A DNA stretch of 64,000 bases from Dehalococcoidia bacterium (GTDB lineage: Bacteria > Chloroflexota > Dehalococcoidia > SM23-28-2 > HRBIN24): assembly GCA_032249735.1 (NCBI GenBank), contig JAVVHA010000002.1, forward strand, positions 62,001 to 126,000. The letters run 5' to 3'. The translations under genes and the position numbers were made by a program. Position 1 is the first letter of the stretch. Each line of letters opens with the position of its first letter. Positions 29,170 to 36,523 of this stretch are shown one piece after another. A model generated the notes under the pieces. It was given only the letters and a program-made list of their open reading frames with translations. It was not told the DNA's origin and did no database searches.

Positions 29170-30399
29170 ATGGCCGTGTCTCGGTTCCTGGCCGACGTGG
29201 CCGTAGTGGGCGCTGGCCCCGCAGGCTCCCGCACCGCCCGCCAGTTGGCCCGCTACGGCCTGCGGGTCCTCCTCATCGAGGAGCACCGGCAGGTGGGCAT
29301 CCCCTCCCATTGCTCAGGCCTTATTTCCCCCCGCACCTGGGAGATGGGGGAGGTGGAGGACCAAGGGCTGGTGTGCAACCGCCTCAGGGGCGCCATCCTT
29401 CAGGTGGAGGACGGCACTTCCCTGGCTTTGGGCAGCCAAGAGGTGCGGGCCCTGGCCATCGACCGTGTGGCCTGGGACCGGGCCTTGGCCCATCAGGCCT
29501 ATGAGGCGGGCGCAGAGCCCGTGCGGGCCCGCTTTCTGGCTGCCGAGCCCATCCGCGGCGGCCTCCGCCTCCATCTACAGAGGGACAGCCATCTTATGCG
29601 GGCCGACGTCCGCCTGTTGGTGGGTGCCGATGGCGTCCACTCTCGTGTGGCCAGGTCCTTGGGTCTGCCGCGCCCTCGGGAGAAGGTGTTGGCCTTGGGG
29701 GTGGAGGCCCGTATCCACCTGCCTAGGGAGGATTATGTATACGTGTTCGTCGGCCCCCGCCTGGCCCCGGGCTGGTTCGCCTGGGCCATCCCCAGCGGCC
29801 CTGGGCTGGCCCGCTTAGGCATCGGCTGCCTGGCGGGGCAGGGGACGCCCATGGAGCTCTACCGGGCCTTTAAGGAGGGGCCCCTGGCCCCCTTCGGGCC
29901 GATGCGGGAGGTGCGGTTCTACGGTGGGGCCATACCCCTCACCCCCGCCCCCCGTACCTACGGCCATCACGTCCTCCTGGTGGGCGACGCCGCCGGTCAG
30001 GTGAAGCCCTTCTCGGGCGGCGGCCTATACCCTGGCCTGATGGCCGCCTCCCTCTGCGCCGAGGCCGCCTGGAGCGCCTTTCAGCGAGACGACCTATCGG
30101 CATCCTCCCTGGCCCAGTATGAGAGGGAGTGGCGCCGTCGCTTGGGAAGGGAGCTGGCCCGCTCCTGGCACCTGCGGCGCGCCGGCCTCTACCTCGATAC
30201 CCCGAGGCTGGCCACCCTGGTGCGGGCTTTGAGCCACCCGCGCCTGCAGGCCCTGGCCACCCAACACGCCGACATCGATTATCCCTCCAGGGCCCTGTTG
30301 GCCCTGGCCCGCCATGCCCTGCCTCCCCTTCTGGGGGCAGCCCTAGGGCGGCCAGCCGCCCTCTGGCACCTGGTGGCCGCCCTCCTGGCCCGTGGCTAG
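29170..30399 (+). CDS. Geranylgeranyl reductase-family FAD-dependent oxidoreductase
   Basis: A 409-aa FAD protein of the geranylgeranyl reductase / digeranylgeranylglycerophospholipid reductase group. It shows the FAD motif VVGAGPAGSRTARQLA, the family cysteine in IPSHCSGLISP, the middle GADGVHSRVARSLG, and the second FAD motif VGDAAGQVKPFSGGG. The likely role is reduction of isoprenoid double bonds (quinone, carotenoid or lipid side chains), but another monooxygenase-type role is possible. It starts 4 bp after the cyclase-family gene. Confidence 0.85.
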   Translation: MAVSRFLADVAVVGAGPAGSRTARQLARYGLRVLLIEEHRQVGIPSHCSGLISPRTWEMGEVEDQGLVCNRLRGAILQVEDGTSLALGSQEVRALAIDRVAWDRALAHQAYEAGAEPVRARFLAAEPIRGGLRLHLQRDSHLMRADVRLLVGADGVHSRVARSLGLPRPREKVLALGVEARIHLPREDYVYVFVGPRLAPGWFAWAIPSGPGLARLGIGCLAGQGTPMELYRAFKEGPLAPFGPMREVRFYGGAIPLTPAPRTYGHHVLLVGDAAGQVKPFSGGGLYPGLMAASLCAEAAWSAFQRDDLSASSLAQYEREWRRRLGRELARSWHLRRAGLYLDTPRLATLVRALSHPRLQALATQHADIDYPSRALLALARHALPPLLGAALGRPAALWHLVAALLARG

Positions 30400-30427
30400 G
30401 GCGGGTGGTATGATGTAATGCCGATCC

Positions 30428-30895
30428 ATGCAAGACGTGGGTCCCGCCGCCCCTGTGACCTTGCGCCCCGCTGGCCTTGGCCTCCGCTTGGTGGCCTTCG
30501 TCCTGGACATGCTAGCCCTTCTGTCGTGCCTTATGGCCCTGGTGGCCCTTGGCCTCTTCCAACTCCTCCTGCGCACCGATGGCGGGCAGAAGGACTCAGA
30601 GGGGGCGGTATGGACGGCGGTGGCCCTGGCCGTCTCATGGGTGGCCCTGGTCCCCCTATATCACGTCTTACTCTGGGCCTGGGGCGGCCAGACCCTTGGG
30701 CAACGGGCCGTCCACATCAGGGTAGTGAGGGAAGATGGGAGGCCACCAGGGCTCTGGCGGGCCGTGGTGCGCTACCTGGTGTATGCCATTTCCCTCCTCT
30801 TCCTGGGCATAGGGTTCCTGCCTGCCCTCTGGGACGAGAGACGGCGCGGCCTGCCCGACTTGGTCTCCGGCACCATGGTGGTGGACACCCTTTGA
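30428..30895 (+). CDS. RDD-family membrane protein
   Basis: A 155-aa integral membrane protein with three predicted helices and the RDD-type start LRPAGLGLRLVAFVLDMLALL (arginine then aspartate in the first helix), followed by GQTLGQRAVHIRVVRED and RRGLPDLVSGTMVV. RDD proteins often act as small transporters or accessory factors; no function is assigned. A -10-like TATGAT (30409-30414) lies 13 nt before the ATG and no Shine-Dalgarno is evident, so a short leader is possible. It is followed 9 bp later by another membrane protein gene. Confidence 0.82.
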   Translation: MQDVGPAAPVTLRPAGLGLRLVAFVLDMLALLSCLMALVALGLFQLLLRTDGGQKDSEGAVWTAVALAVSWVALVPLYHVLLWAWGGQTLGQRAVHIRVVREDGRPPGLWRAVVRYLVYAISLLFLGIGFLPALWDERRRGLPDLVSGTMVVDTL

Positions 30896-30904
30896 AGGGG
30901 GGAG

Positions 30905-31705
30905 ATGAGGTCTTCTTGGACCATGGGGGCCCTACTGGTGGGGGCGTGGGCCCTGTTTATGGCCTTCTTCGTGGCCCTCACCGTAGCCCAGCTGACCGCC
31001 CCTGGCCCGGGAAAGGCCCTGCTCTCGCGGGCGCTAGTTGCCATCCTGGATTTGGACGCTGCCCTCCCCCACCTGGAGGCGACCCTGCATGAGGCGGCTC
31101 AGGAGGCGGATACGCCCAGCGTCGTTGTCCCTGACTTCCCCATAAGGGTGGAGGTGGACCGACAGGAGGCCGCGGCCCTTGCAGGAGAGGGGCTGCGCTC
31201 CCTCCTGGTGGCGGAGGCCTCGGAGCGGGTCTATCGCCACGGGCTTGGCGTCCTGGCTACGGAAGGGGAAGAGGTGGAAGTGGGGACCTTATCCCTGCCG
31301 GGCGCTTTAAGGCAGGGGTTAGGGCTCATAGGCGACGAGTCCCATTGGGCAGCGACGGCGGTGACCGTGATCCTTGGGCTGGCCTTCTTGGCCACCATCG
31401 CCCTACCTCTGCTTCGCTTACCGCCGTGGGGAAAGATGGCCTGCCTTGGGGCCATCTGGGCGGCGACGGGTCTCCCCTTGCTGGCCTTGGGCCTGGGGGG
31501 CCGTTTCGGCCTGGAGGCCTTGCAAAGGGGGGGGAGCCCCTTTGTTGACCAGCTGTTGCAGGTGGGCGTGGAGGCAGCCACCGTGCTTATGCGTAGCTCC
31601 CTAGTCCTGAGCGCCCTGGGCACCGCCTTCCTGGCCTTGGCCGTCCTCTTCTGGCTGGGGGGCCGGCCTTCCCCCTCGTTGACAAGGCAAGGGCAGGATG
31701 CATAG
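30905..31705 (+). CDS. Hypothetical four-helix membrane protein
   Basis: I do not recognise this 266-aa protein. It has four predicted membrane helices (about residues 7-29, 148-169, 177-198 and 232-254). A roughly 115-residue loop between helices 1 and 2 is probably extracytoplasmic and is acidic. The C-terminus is short and polar. It starts after GGGGGGAG, 9 bp downstream of the RDD-family gene, so the two are probably co-expressed. Its stop codon lies inside the promoter of the tRNA-Gly gene. Confidence 0.75.
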   Translation: MRSSWTMGALLVGAWALFMAFFVALTVAQLTAPGPGKALLSRALVAILDLDAALPHLEATLHEAAQEADTPSVVVPDFPIRVEVDRQEAAALAGEGLRSLLVAEASERVYRHGLGVLATEGEEVEVGTLSLPGALRQGLGLIGDESHWAATAVTVILGLAFLATIALPLLRLPPWGKMACLGAIWAATGLPLLALGLGGRFGLEALQRGGSPFVDQLLQVGVEAATVLMRSSLVLSALGTAFLALAVLFWLGGRPSPSLTRQGQDA

Positions 31706-31708
31706 AAT
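31679..31708 (+). promoter_or_regulatory. tRNA-Gly promoter
   Basis: Exact -35 TTGACA (31679-31684), an 18-bp spacer and -10 TAGAAT (31703-31708). The -10 box overlaps the stop codon of the upstream membrane protein gene. A GGCGGG/CCCGCC hairpin lies in the leader just before the tRNA. Confidence 0.8.
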
Positions 31709-31744
31709 TCTTGGGTGGCGGGTTGGGTTCCCGCCTGAGCAGGA

Positions 31745-31819
31745 GCGGGCGTAGCTCAGAGGTAGAGCATCTGCTTCCCAAGCAGAGGGTCGCGGGTTCG
31801 AGTCCCGTCGCCCGCTCCA
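31745..31819 (+). tRNA. tRNA-Gly (anticodon CCC)
   Basis: A full cloverleaf. The acceptor stem is GCGGGCG with CGCCCGC (7 bp). The D arm is GCTC/GAGC and the anticodon stem is TCTGC/GCAGA around loop TTCCCAA (anticodon CCC). The T arm is GCGGG/CCCGT with loop TTCGAGT, and the discriminator is T. The 3' CCA is encoded (31817-31819). Stems pair throughout except one G-T. Confidence 0.97.
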
Positions 31820-31885
31820 ACGTCGGCACCTGTTTCCTCTTGGTGAGCCATTACGCTGCTGCCGGGAATCCTGCCACATCCCCCC

Positions 31886-31914
31886 TTACCTCTCGCCCCC
31901 ATCGAGAGTAGAAT
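31886..31914 (+). promoter_or_regulatory. Radical SAM gene promoter (short leader)
   Basis: -35 TTACCT (31886-31891), a 17-bp spacer and -10 TAGAAT (31909-31914). Only 11 nt separate the -10 from the ATG. Confidence 0.55.
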
Positions 31915-31925
31915 AAAAGTTCGAG

Positions 31926-33125
31926 ATGGGGCTGGAGCTGGAGGAGAGGCTACGCATCCTTGGGGGGACGGATGACGTGGACGAGGTGGGGCAGCGGCCG
32001 GCAGCGCCCCACTCGCCCCAGATGAGCCAGGCGCCAGGGGGGGCCGGCATCTACTGGGCGGCAGCCGGCGGCAGGAGGGTGCCCATCCTGCGCGTGCTGC
32101 GTACCAACGTATGCGAGCTGGACTGCCGCTATTGCGCCATCAACTGCCACCGTCAGGCACGCCGCGCCTCCTTCCGGCCCGACGAGCTGGCGAAAACCTT
32201 TATGCAGATGTATGAGAGGGGTCTGGTGCGGGGCATCTTCCTCAGCTCGGGGGTGGCGGGAGGGCCAGCCCGCACCGCCGAAAAGCTCATCGAGACGGCG
32301 GAGATCCTACGTGGGCGCTATGGATTCCAGGGCTATATTCACCTCAAGATCATGCCTGGCCAGCCGCCAGACTACATCCGGAGGGCGGTGGAGCTGGCCA
32401 GCCGGGTGAGCATCAATCTCGAGGCACCCACACCTGAGCACTTGGCGAGGATCGCCCCCAGCAAGGACTTCCGGCGCCACCTCCTGGCCCCCATGCAGGA
32501 GGTGCACCGCCTGGCCCAGCGCCATCCCTGGCTCCTGCCTGCCGGCCAGATCACCCAGTTGGTGGTGGGGGCAGCAGGTGAGACGGACGCGGATATCCTG
32601 CGCACGGCCCACTGGCTGTATAAGGAGCTGGGCCTACGCCGCGTCTACTACTCGGCCTACAGGCCCGTGTGCGGGGAGGTGCTGGCCCCACCCACCCCCG
32701 AGGTGCGGGAGCACCGCCTTTACCAGGCCGACTGGCTACTACGGTTCTATGGCTTCCGCCTGGAGGAGCTCCCTTTCACAGATGATGGCTCCCTGCCCCA
32801 GGAGGTGGATCCCAAGATGGCCTGGGCCCTGCGCCACCCTGAGCACTTCCCGCTAGAGGTCAACACTGCCCCCTATCAGGCCCTGCTACGGGTCCCGGGC
32901 ATCGGCCCCCGGAGCGCCCGCCGCATAGTGGAAGTGCGGCGCAAGGAGCCCATCCGCCACCTGGAAGCCCTCAAGGCCCTGGGGGTGGCCACCACCAGGG
33001 CCGCCCCCTTCCTCCTGCTGGACGGTCGGTATGCCGCAGGCAGGGAGGTGGCCAAGGCCCTATGGCGGCATCGGCAGATGGGGCACCAGCCCTCCCTTTG
33101 GGAAGGCCAGGTGGCAGCAGCCTAG
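31926..33125 (+). CDS. Radical SAM protein with C-terminal helix-hairpin-helix (putative DNA modification/repair, TIGR03916-like)
   Basis: A 399-aa protein. The radical-SAM cluster Cys63-X3-Cys67-X2-Cys70 (CELDCRYC) binds the 4Fe-4S centre. The C-terminus has a DNA-binding helix-hairpin-helix, LLRVPGIGPRSARRIVEVR. This matches the family called 'putative DNA modification/repair radical SAM protein', which is often paired with a uracil-DNA-glycosylase-like partner; no such partner is adjacent. No Shine-Dalgarno precedes ATG 31926, and the -10 is 11 nt upstream, so the mRNA may be leaderless. The last 4 bp overlap convergent metF. Confidence 0.87.
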   Translation: MGLELEERLRILGGTDDVDEVGQRPAAPHSPQMSQAPGGAGIYWAAAGGRRVPILRVLRTNVCELDCRYCAINCHRQARRASFRPDELAKTFMQMYERGLVRGIFLSSGVAGGPARTAEKLIETAEILRGRYGFQGYIHLKIMPGQPPDYIRRAVELASRVSINLEAPTPEHLARIAPSKDFRRHLLAPMQEVHRLAQRHPWLLPAGQITQLVVGAAGETDADILRTAHWLYKELGLRRVYYSAYRPVCGEVLAPPTPEVREHRLYQADWLLRFYGFRLEELPFTDDGSLPQEVDPKMAWALRHPEHFPLEVNTAPYQALLRVPGIGPRSARRIVEVRRKEPIRHLEALKALGVATTRAAPFLLLDGRYAAGREVAKALWRHRQMGHQPSLWEGQVAAA

Positions 33126-34057
33126 CCTTTGGCCTCGGCCACCAGCTCGGCCACCAGCTCGAAGTTGCCGTAGGTGGGCACCAGGTATACGCCGGCGGCG
33201 CGGGCCCGGCAGGCGTCCAGGATATAACGGGCGATGGCCTTCCCCTCCTCTGGAGCGCGCGGGCCGGCCCGCCGCAGCCGCTCCCGCACCTCCTCGGGTA
33301 TGAACATGCCCGGCACCTCCCGATGTAGGCGCTCGGCATGCTCATAGCTGTGGAGGGGAAGGACGCCCACGATGAGGGGACGCTGAAATCGTGAAGCTTC
33401 CTCCAGGAAGCGCTCCAACCGTCCCAGGTCGAACACGTTCTGGGTCACGAAGAAGTGGGCCCCCGCCTCCACCTTCCGCCGCATGAGCCTTATCTCAGGC
33501 CCCAGGGGATCGGCGTTGGGGTTGCAAGCAGCGCCAATGAAGAAGGAGGCCGGACGACCGATGGGCCGCCCTGTCCAGTCCAGGCCCTGGTTCAAGAGGG
33601 AGAGGACACGGATGAGCCCCACAGCGCTTACGTCCCACACCCCCACCACGTCCTTGTATCCCCCCAGCTCCGGAGGGTCGCCCCGCAGGCAGAGGACGTT
33701 GCGGATGCCCAAGGCATGGGCCCCCACCATGTCCGAATGGATGGCCATGGCGTTGCGGTCGCGGGTGGTATAGTGCATGACGGTCTCCACCCCCAGCTCC
33801 CGCTGCAGGAGGAGGCAGAAGGCCCAGGGGCTCATGCGCACCCGGGCCGTGGGGCTATCGCCTACATTGATGGCATCGGCCCCCGCCTCCTTCATAAGGG
33901 CTGCGGCCCTCATGCCCCGTCGCGGGTCGAGGCCATGGGGCGGATCCACCTCCACACACACCACGAACCGCCCAGCAGCCACCTTCTCTCGCAGGGTGAG
34001 GGAGGCGGTGGCCAGATGGGGCTGGACAGGGCGCGGGTCGTCCATAGCGGCAGTCAT
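33122..34057 (-). CDS. metF: Methylenetetrahydrofolate reductase-family protein
   Basis: A 311-aa TIM-barrel flavoprotein that reduces 5,10-methylene-THF to 5-methyl-THF for methionine or C1 metabolism. Conserved regions are VVCVEVDPPHGLDPRRGM near the N-terminus, NVLCLRGDPPELGG in the middle, and the cofactor region GAHFFVTQNVFDLGRLE. The start is ATG 34057 after GAGGAG. A longer opening to 34084 lacks a ribosome site. The LysE-type exporter gene is 36 bp upstream on the same strand. Confidence 0.9.
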   Translation of the reverse strand: MTAAMDDPRPVQPHLATASLTLREKVAAGRFVVCVEVDPPHGLDPRRGMRAAALMKEAGADAINVGDSPTARVRMSPWAFCLLLQRELGVETVMHYTTRDRNAMAIHSDMVGAHALGIRNVLCLRGDPPELGGYKDVVGVWDVSAVGLIRVLSLLNQGLDWTGRPIGRPASFFIGAACNPNADPLGPEIRLMRRKVEAGAHFFVTQNVFDLGRLERFLEEASRFQRPLIVGVLPLHSYEHAERLHREVPGMFIPEEVRERLRRAGPRAPEEGKAIARYILDACRARAAGVYLVPTYGNFELVAELVAEAKG

Positions 34058-34093
34058 GTTATAGCTCCTCGCCCTTAAGGACAAGCTAGGCCC

Positions 34094-34729
34094 CTACATC
34101 AGAGCGATGGCCAGACGGTAGAGGAACCAGCCCGCCAGAGCCCATAGGCCTAGGCCGCTTACACCCAACAGACAGCGATGGAAGAGCCCTCCCATCACCC
34201 GACGCCCCCTGGCAGCCACAGCGGCCATGAGGGAGAGCCAGCCCAAGTCGGTAGCGATATGGGCCACATAGACGGTGGCCACCCCCACCGTCCCCATCTG
34301 AAGCCCGTCGGCCACCAGGCGGGCCCCTACCGTGCCCCACCAGGCGACCCAGAAGGGGTTGGAGACGCTCACTATCACCCCCGCCGCCAGGAGGCTGCGA
34401 GCCTCCCCCGCGCCCCATGTCTCGGTGAGGGGTGGGCGGCGGGCGGCCGTTATGGCCCCCCATCCAAACCAGAGGAGAACGAGGCCCCCAAGGAGAGCCA
34501 GGGCCATCTCCACCGCTTGCGAGTTCAAAAGCTCCTCCAGCCCCAAGGCCAACACCACCACCACAGGCAGCTCCAGGCCGCTGTGCCCCAAGGCCAGAAG
34601 GAACCCGGCCCATGGACCCCTCACCACCCCCTCCTTGACGGCCAGGGTGCTCAAAGGCCCCGGGCTCAGGGCGCCGCTGAGGCTGGTTATGAAGGTGGCC
34701 CCGAAGGTGGCCGCCAGCGCCTCGTTCAA
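34094..34729 (-). CDS. LysE-family amino-acid exporter
   Basis: A 211-aa inner-membrane protein with about six helices. The LysE/RhtB signature SGALSPGPLSTLAV is near residues 18-31, and the central SVSNPFWVAWWGTVGARL corresponds to the conserved NP motif of helix 4-5. It probably exports an amino acid or similar small molecule. The start codon is TTG 34729 after AAGGA. It lies between the translin operon (68 bp upstream) and metF. Confidence 0.85.
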   Translation of the reverse strand: MNEALAATFGATFITSLSGALSPGPLSTLAVKEGVVRGPWAGFLLALGHSGLELPVVVVLALGLEELLNSQAVEMALALLGGLVLLWFGWGAITAARRPPLTETWGAGEARSLLAAGVIVSVSNPFWVAWWGTVGARLVADGLQMGTVGVATVYVAHIATDLGWLSLMAAVAARGRRVMGGLFHRCLLGVSGLGLWALAGWFLYRLAIALM

Positions 34730-34797
34730 TCCTTATCCCCGTCAAGAGAGGTAGAAGCCCCAGATGGGGACCACACCTTGCCGCTCCTCCTGGCCCG

Positions 34798-35433
34798 TCA
34801 GCCCAAGAGGTGGCGCAGGTGGTCCAGCCTCTCCTCCAGGCGCCGTTGGACGAAGGCCATGGTGAAGTCGCCCCGCGTCCGCTCCAGCACCGCCCGCACA
34901 CCATCAGTGGTACGGCGCAACCCACCGGTCACTGCCTCGGGGTAGTCCATGGTGACCAACAGATCGTAAATGTCGCTCATGGCGGCCAGGGTGCGCTCGC
35001 AACGGGGCAGGTCGCCAAGACGCAGGGAGTCTAAGAGGTGACGCCTTAGCTCCCCCACTGCCTCCCCCAGGCCATTGAGGTAGGCCTGGGCCTCCACCCC
35101 CAAATCTTCCGGCTCAGGCAGGGGTGCGCCGGAGAGGAGGGCGATGGTGATGGCCGCTTCAGCCACCTCCTTAGCGGCATCGTGGAAGAACCCGGAATAC
35201 AGAATGTCGGGGTGGGCGGCCAGGGTAGCACGGGCCTCGGCCAGACGGCCCTGCGCCCCCGTCAGCAGCCCCCACGCCTCCCCAAACTCCCCGCGATGGG
35301 CAGCGCGGATGGCGTTGGCCGCAAGCCTTATGGCCTCCCGACAGAGGGTGAGGGCCGCCTCCCGGGCCTGGTGCTTGGCCTCCAGATGCCCACGGAGCCG
35401 CTGGGCGATCCCTTGCAGGCGGGTGGTATCCAC
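34798..35433 (-). CDS. Translin-family nucleic-acid-binding protein, probable RNase
   Basis: A 211-aa, almost entirely helical protein of the translin family, which forms octameric barrels that bind single-stranded nucleic acid. Family features are REAIRLAANAIRAAHRGE, LYSGFFHDAAKEVAEAA, and DIYDLLVTMDYPEAVTGGLRR. Residues equivalent to the TRAX/archaeal translin RNase centre are present: Glu89 and Glu92 (KEVAE) and Asp157 (IYD). RNase activity is therefore plausible. It is the last gene of a compact six-gene run, 3 bp after an FmdB zinc-ribbon gene. Such proteins are mainly eukaryotic and archaeal. Confidence 0.83.
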   Translation of the reverse strand: MDTTRLQGIAQRLRGHLEAKHQAREAALTLCREAIRLAANAIRAAHRGEFGEAWGLLTGAQGRLAEARATLAAHPDILYSGFFHDAAKEVAEAAITIALLSGAPLPEPEDLGVEAQAYLNGLGEAVGELRRHLLDSLRLGDLPRCERTLAAMSDIYDLLVTMDYPEAVTGGLRRTTDGVRAVLERTRGDFTMAFVQRRLEERLDHLRHLLG

Positions 35434-35436
35434 GGC

Positions 35437-35775
35437 CTAGAGGTCCTTCACCGGCTCTGGGAACTCCCCCTCGCGGGCGGCATCGATCATCTCCCGCGCC
35501 TCCTTGGGGAGCTCCATCCCGAACTCGCGGAACTTGCGCTCCACCCAACGGCCTATCTGCCGCGGGTCCTTGTAATCCTCCAGGCGCTGGGGCTCCGCCC
35601 CATACTCTTCCAGGATGGTCTGCTCGCTCTTGTGGTAGGCGAAGCGGGAGATGGCCCTCTCCAGCTCCTGCCCCCCACAATGGCGGCAGCGGGCCTCATA
35701 CGGGGTGTTTATGGTCTTGACGAAAATGCTGGTGAGGCGGCCGCAGTGACGACATCGGAACTCATAGATGGGCAT
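35437..35775 (-). CDS. FmdB-type zinc-ribbon protein (first of two)
   Basis: A 112-aa protein with an N-terminal zinc ribbon MPIYEFRCRHCGR, cysteines 8, 11, 30 and 33, followed by a helical, charged C-terminal region without a recognised domain. FmdB-family proteins are small putative regulators or nucleic-acid adaptors. A paralogue lies two genes upstream (36171-36521), with the thioesterase gene between. It starts directly after the thioesterase stop and ends 3 bp before the translin gene. Confidence 0.85.
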   Translation of the reverse strand: MPIYEFRCRHCGRLTSIFVKTINTPYEARCRHCGGQELERAISRFAYHKSEQTILEEYGAEPQRLEDYKDPRQIGRWVERKFREFGMELPKEAREMIDAAREGEFPEPVKDL

Positions 35776-36174
35776 CTAGCTCACTCCCCTCAACCTTTGA
35801 GTGCCCCTCTCTCCCAAGCGGTAGGCGGTGCCCAGGAACAGGGCCACGAGGCCCTCTTCGCTGCGCACCTCCACCAGGTAGCTGGAGGTACGACGCCCCA
35901 GGTGGGCCTCCCTGGCCACCGCTTCAAGCCTTGCTCCCTGGCGCACGGGCAGGAAGAACTCAAGGGTGGTGGAGCGGCCCACCGCCGGGCCACGGCTGTT
36001 ACAGGCCAGGGCGAAGGCCTCATCGGCCAGGGCGTAGATGAAGCTGCCGTGGGCGTAGCCGTGGAAGTTGAGGTGTTGGGGTCCCACCGTAGCCACCACC
36101 TTGGCCCATCCCTCTCCCTTCTCCATCTCCTCTACGCCCAGGAAGCGAAGGAAGGTGCTGGCCTCTTCCGTCAC
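35776..36174 (-). CDS. PaaI-like hot-dog-fold thioesterase
   Basis: A 132-aa hot-dog protein, probably hydrolysing an acyl-CoA thioester. NFHGYAHGSFIYALADEAFALACN is the helix region that carries the catalytic acidic residue in PaaI relatives. The strand LEFFLPVRQGARLEAVARE follows. Its place between two zinc-ribbon genes in a nuclease-rich operon is odd; a non-thioesterase role is possible. It overlaps the upstream FmdB gene by 4 bp and abuts the downstream one. Confidence 0.87.
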   Translation of the reverse strand: MTEEASTFLRFLGVEEMEKGEGWAKVVATVGPQHLNFHGYAHGSFIYALADEAFALACNSRGPAVGRSTTLEFFLPVRQGARLEAVAREAHLGRRTSSYLVEVRSEEGLVALFLGTAYRLGERGTQRLRGVS

Positions 36175-36521
36175 TCCTCCTCTCCCTCCCCTTCTTCCTC
36201 GGGCATCTCGCCGGCCTCCATGCGATCCAGCTCCGCCTCCATCTCGGCGTCCAGGGGCTGGCCCAGGTGCTGGGACATGCGCCTTATGAAGCGGGCCACG
36301 CTTTTGGGGTCCGAGTCGTCCACATCGTCCAGGGAGACGTCCTCAGAGAGCCCCTGGAAAATTTCGTCCTCGGAACGGAGGACGGCCACCCGGGATATGA
36401 GGCGCTCCATAGCTTGGGAGCCGCAGTGGGGGCAGGTGGGCTCCACCTCCAGGCCGATGCGACGGACGAAGACACTGGTGGGGCGCCCGCATGCCTGGCA
36501 GCGGAACTCGTATATGGGCAT
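36171..36521 (-). CDS. FmdB-type zinc-ribbon protein (second of two, acidic tail)
   Basis: A 116-aa protein: zinc ribbon MPIYEFRCQACGRPTSVFV with Cys8, Cys11, Cys30 and Cys33, then a helical region and a strongly acidic end (MPEEEGEGEEE). The ribbon is clearly paralogous to that of the gene at 35437. The start is ATG 36521; an upstream extension to 36713 is out-of-family and overlaps the nuclease gene. It begins 2 bp after the nuclease stop. Confidence 0.87.
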   Translation of the reverse strand: MPIYEFRCQACGRPTSVFVRRIGLEVEPTCPHCGSQAMERLISRVAVLRSEDEIFQGLSEDVSLDDVDDSDPKSVARFIRRMSQHLGQPLDAEMEAELDRMEAGEMPEEEGEGEEE

Positions 36522-36523
36522 CC

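Noticed and set aside
30418-31092. Alternative 224-codon frame over the RDD and hypothetical genes
   Set aside because: Its product is proline/glycine/arginine-rich and lacks structure; the RDD frame and its neighbour have clear membrane-protein character.
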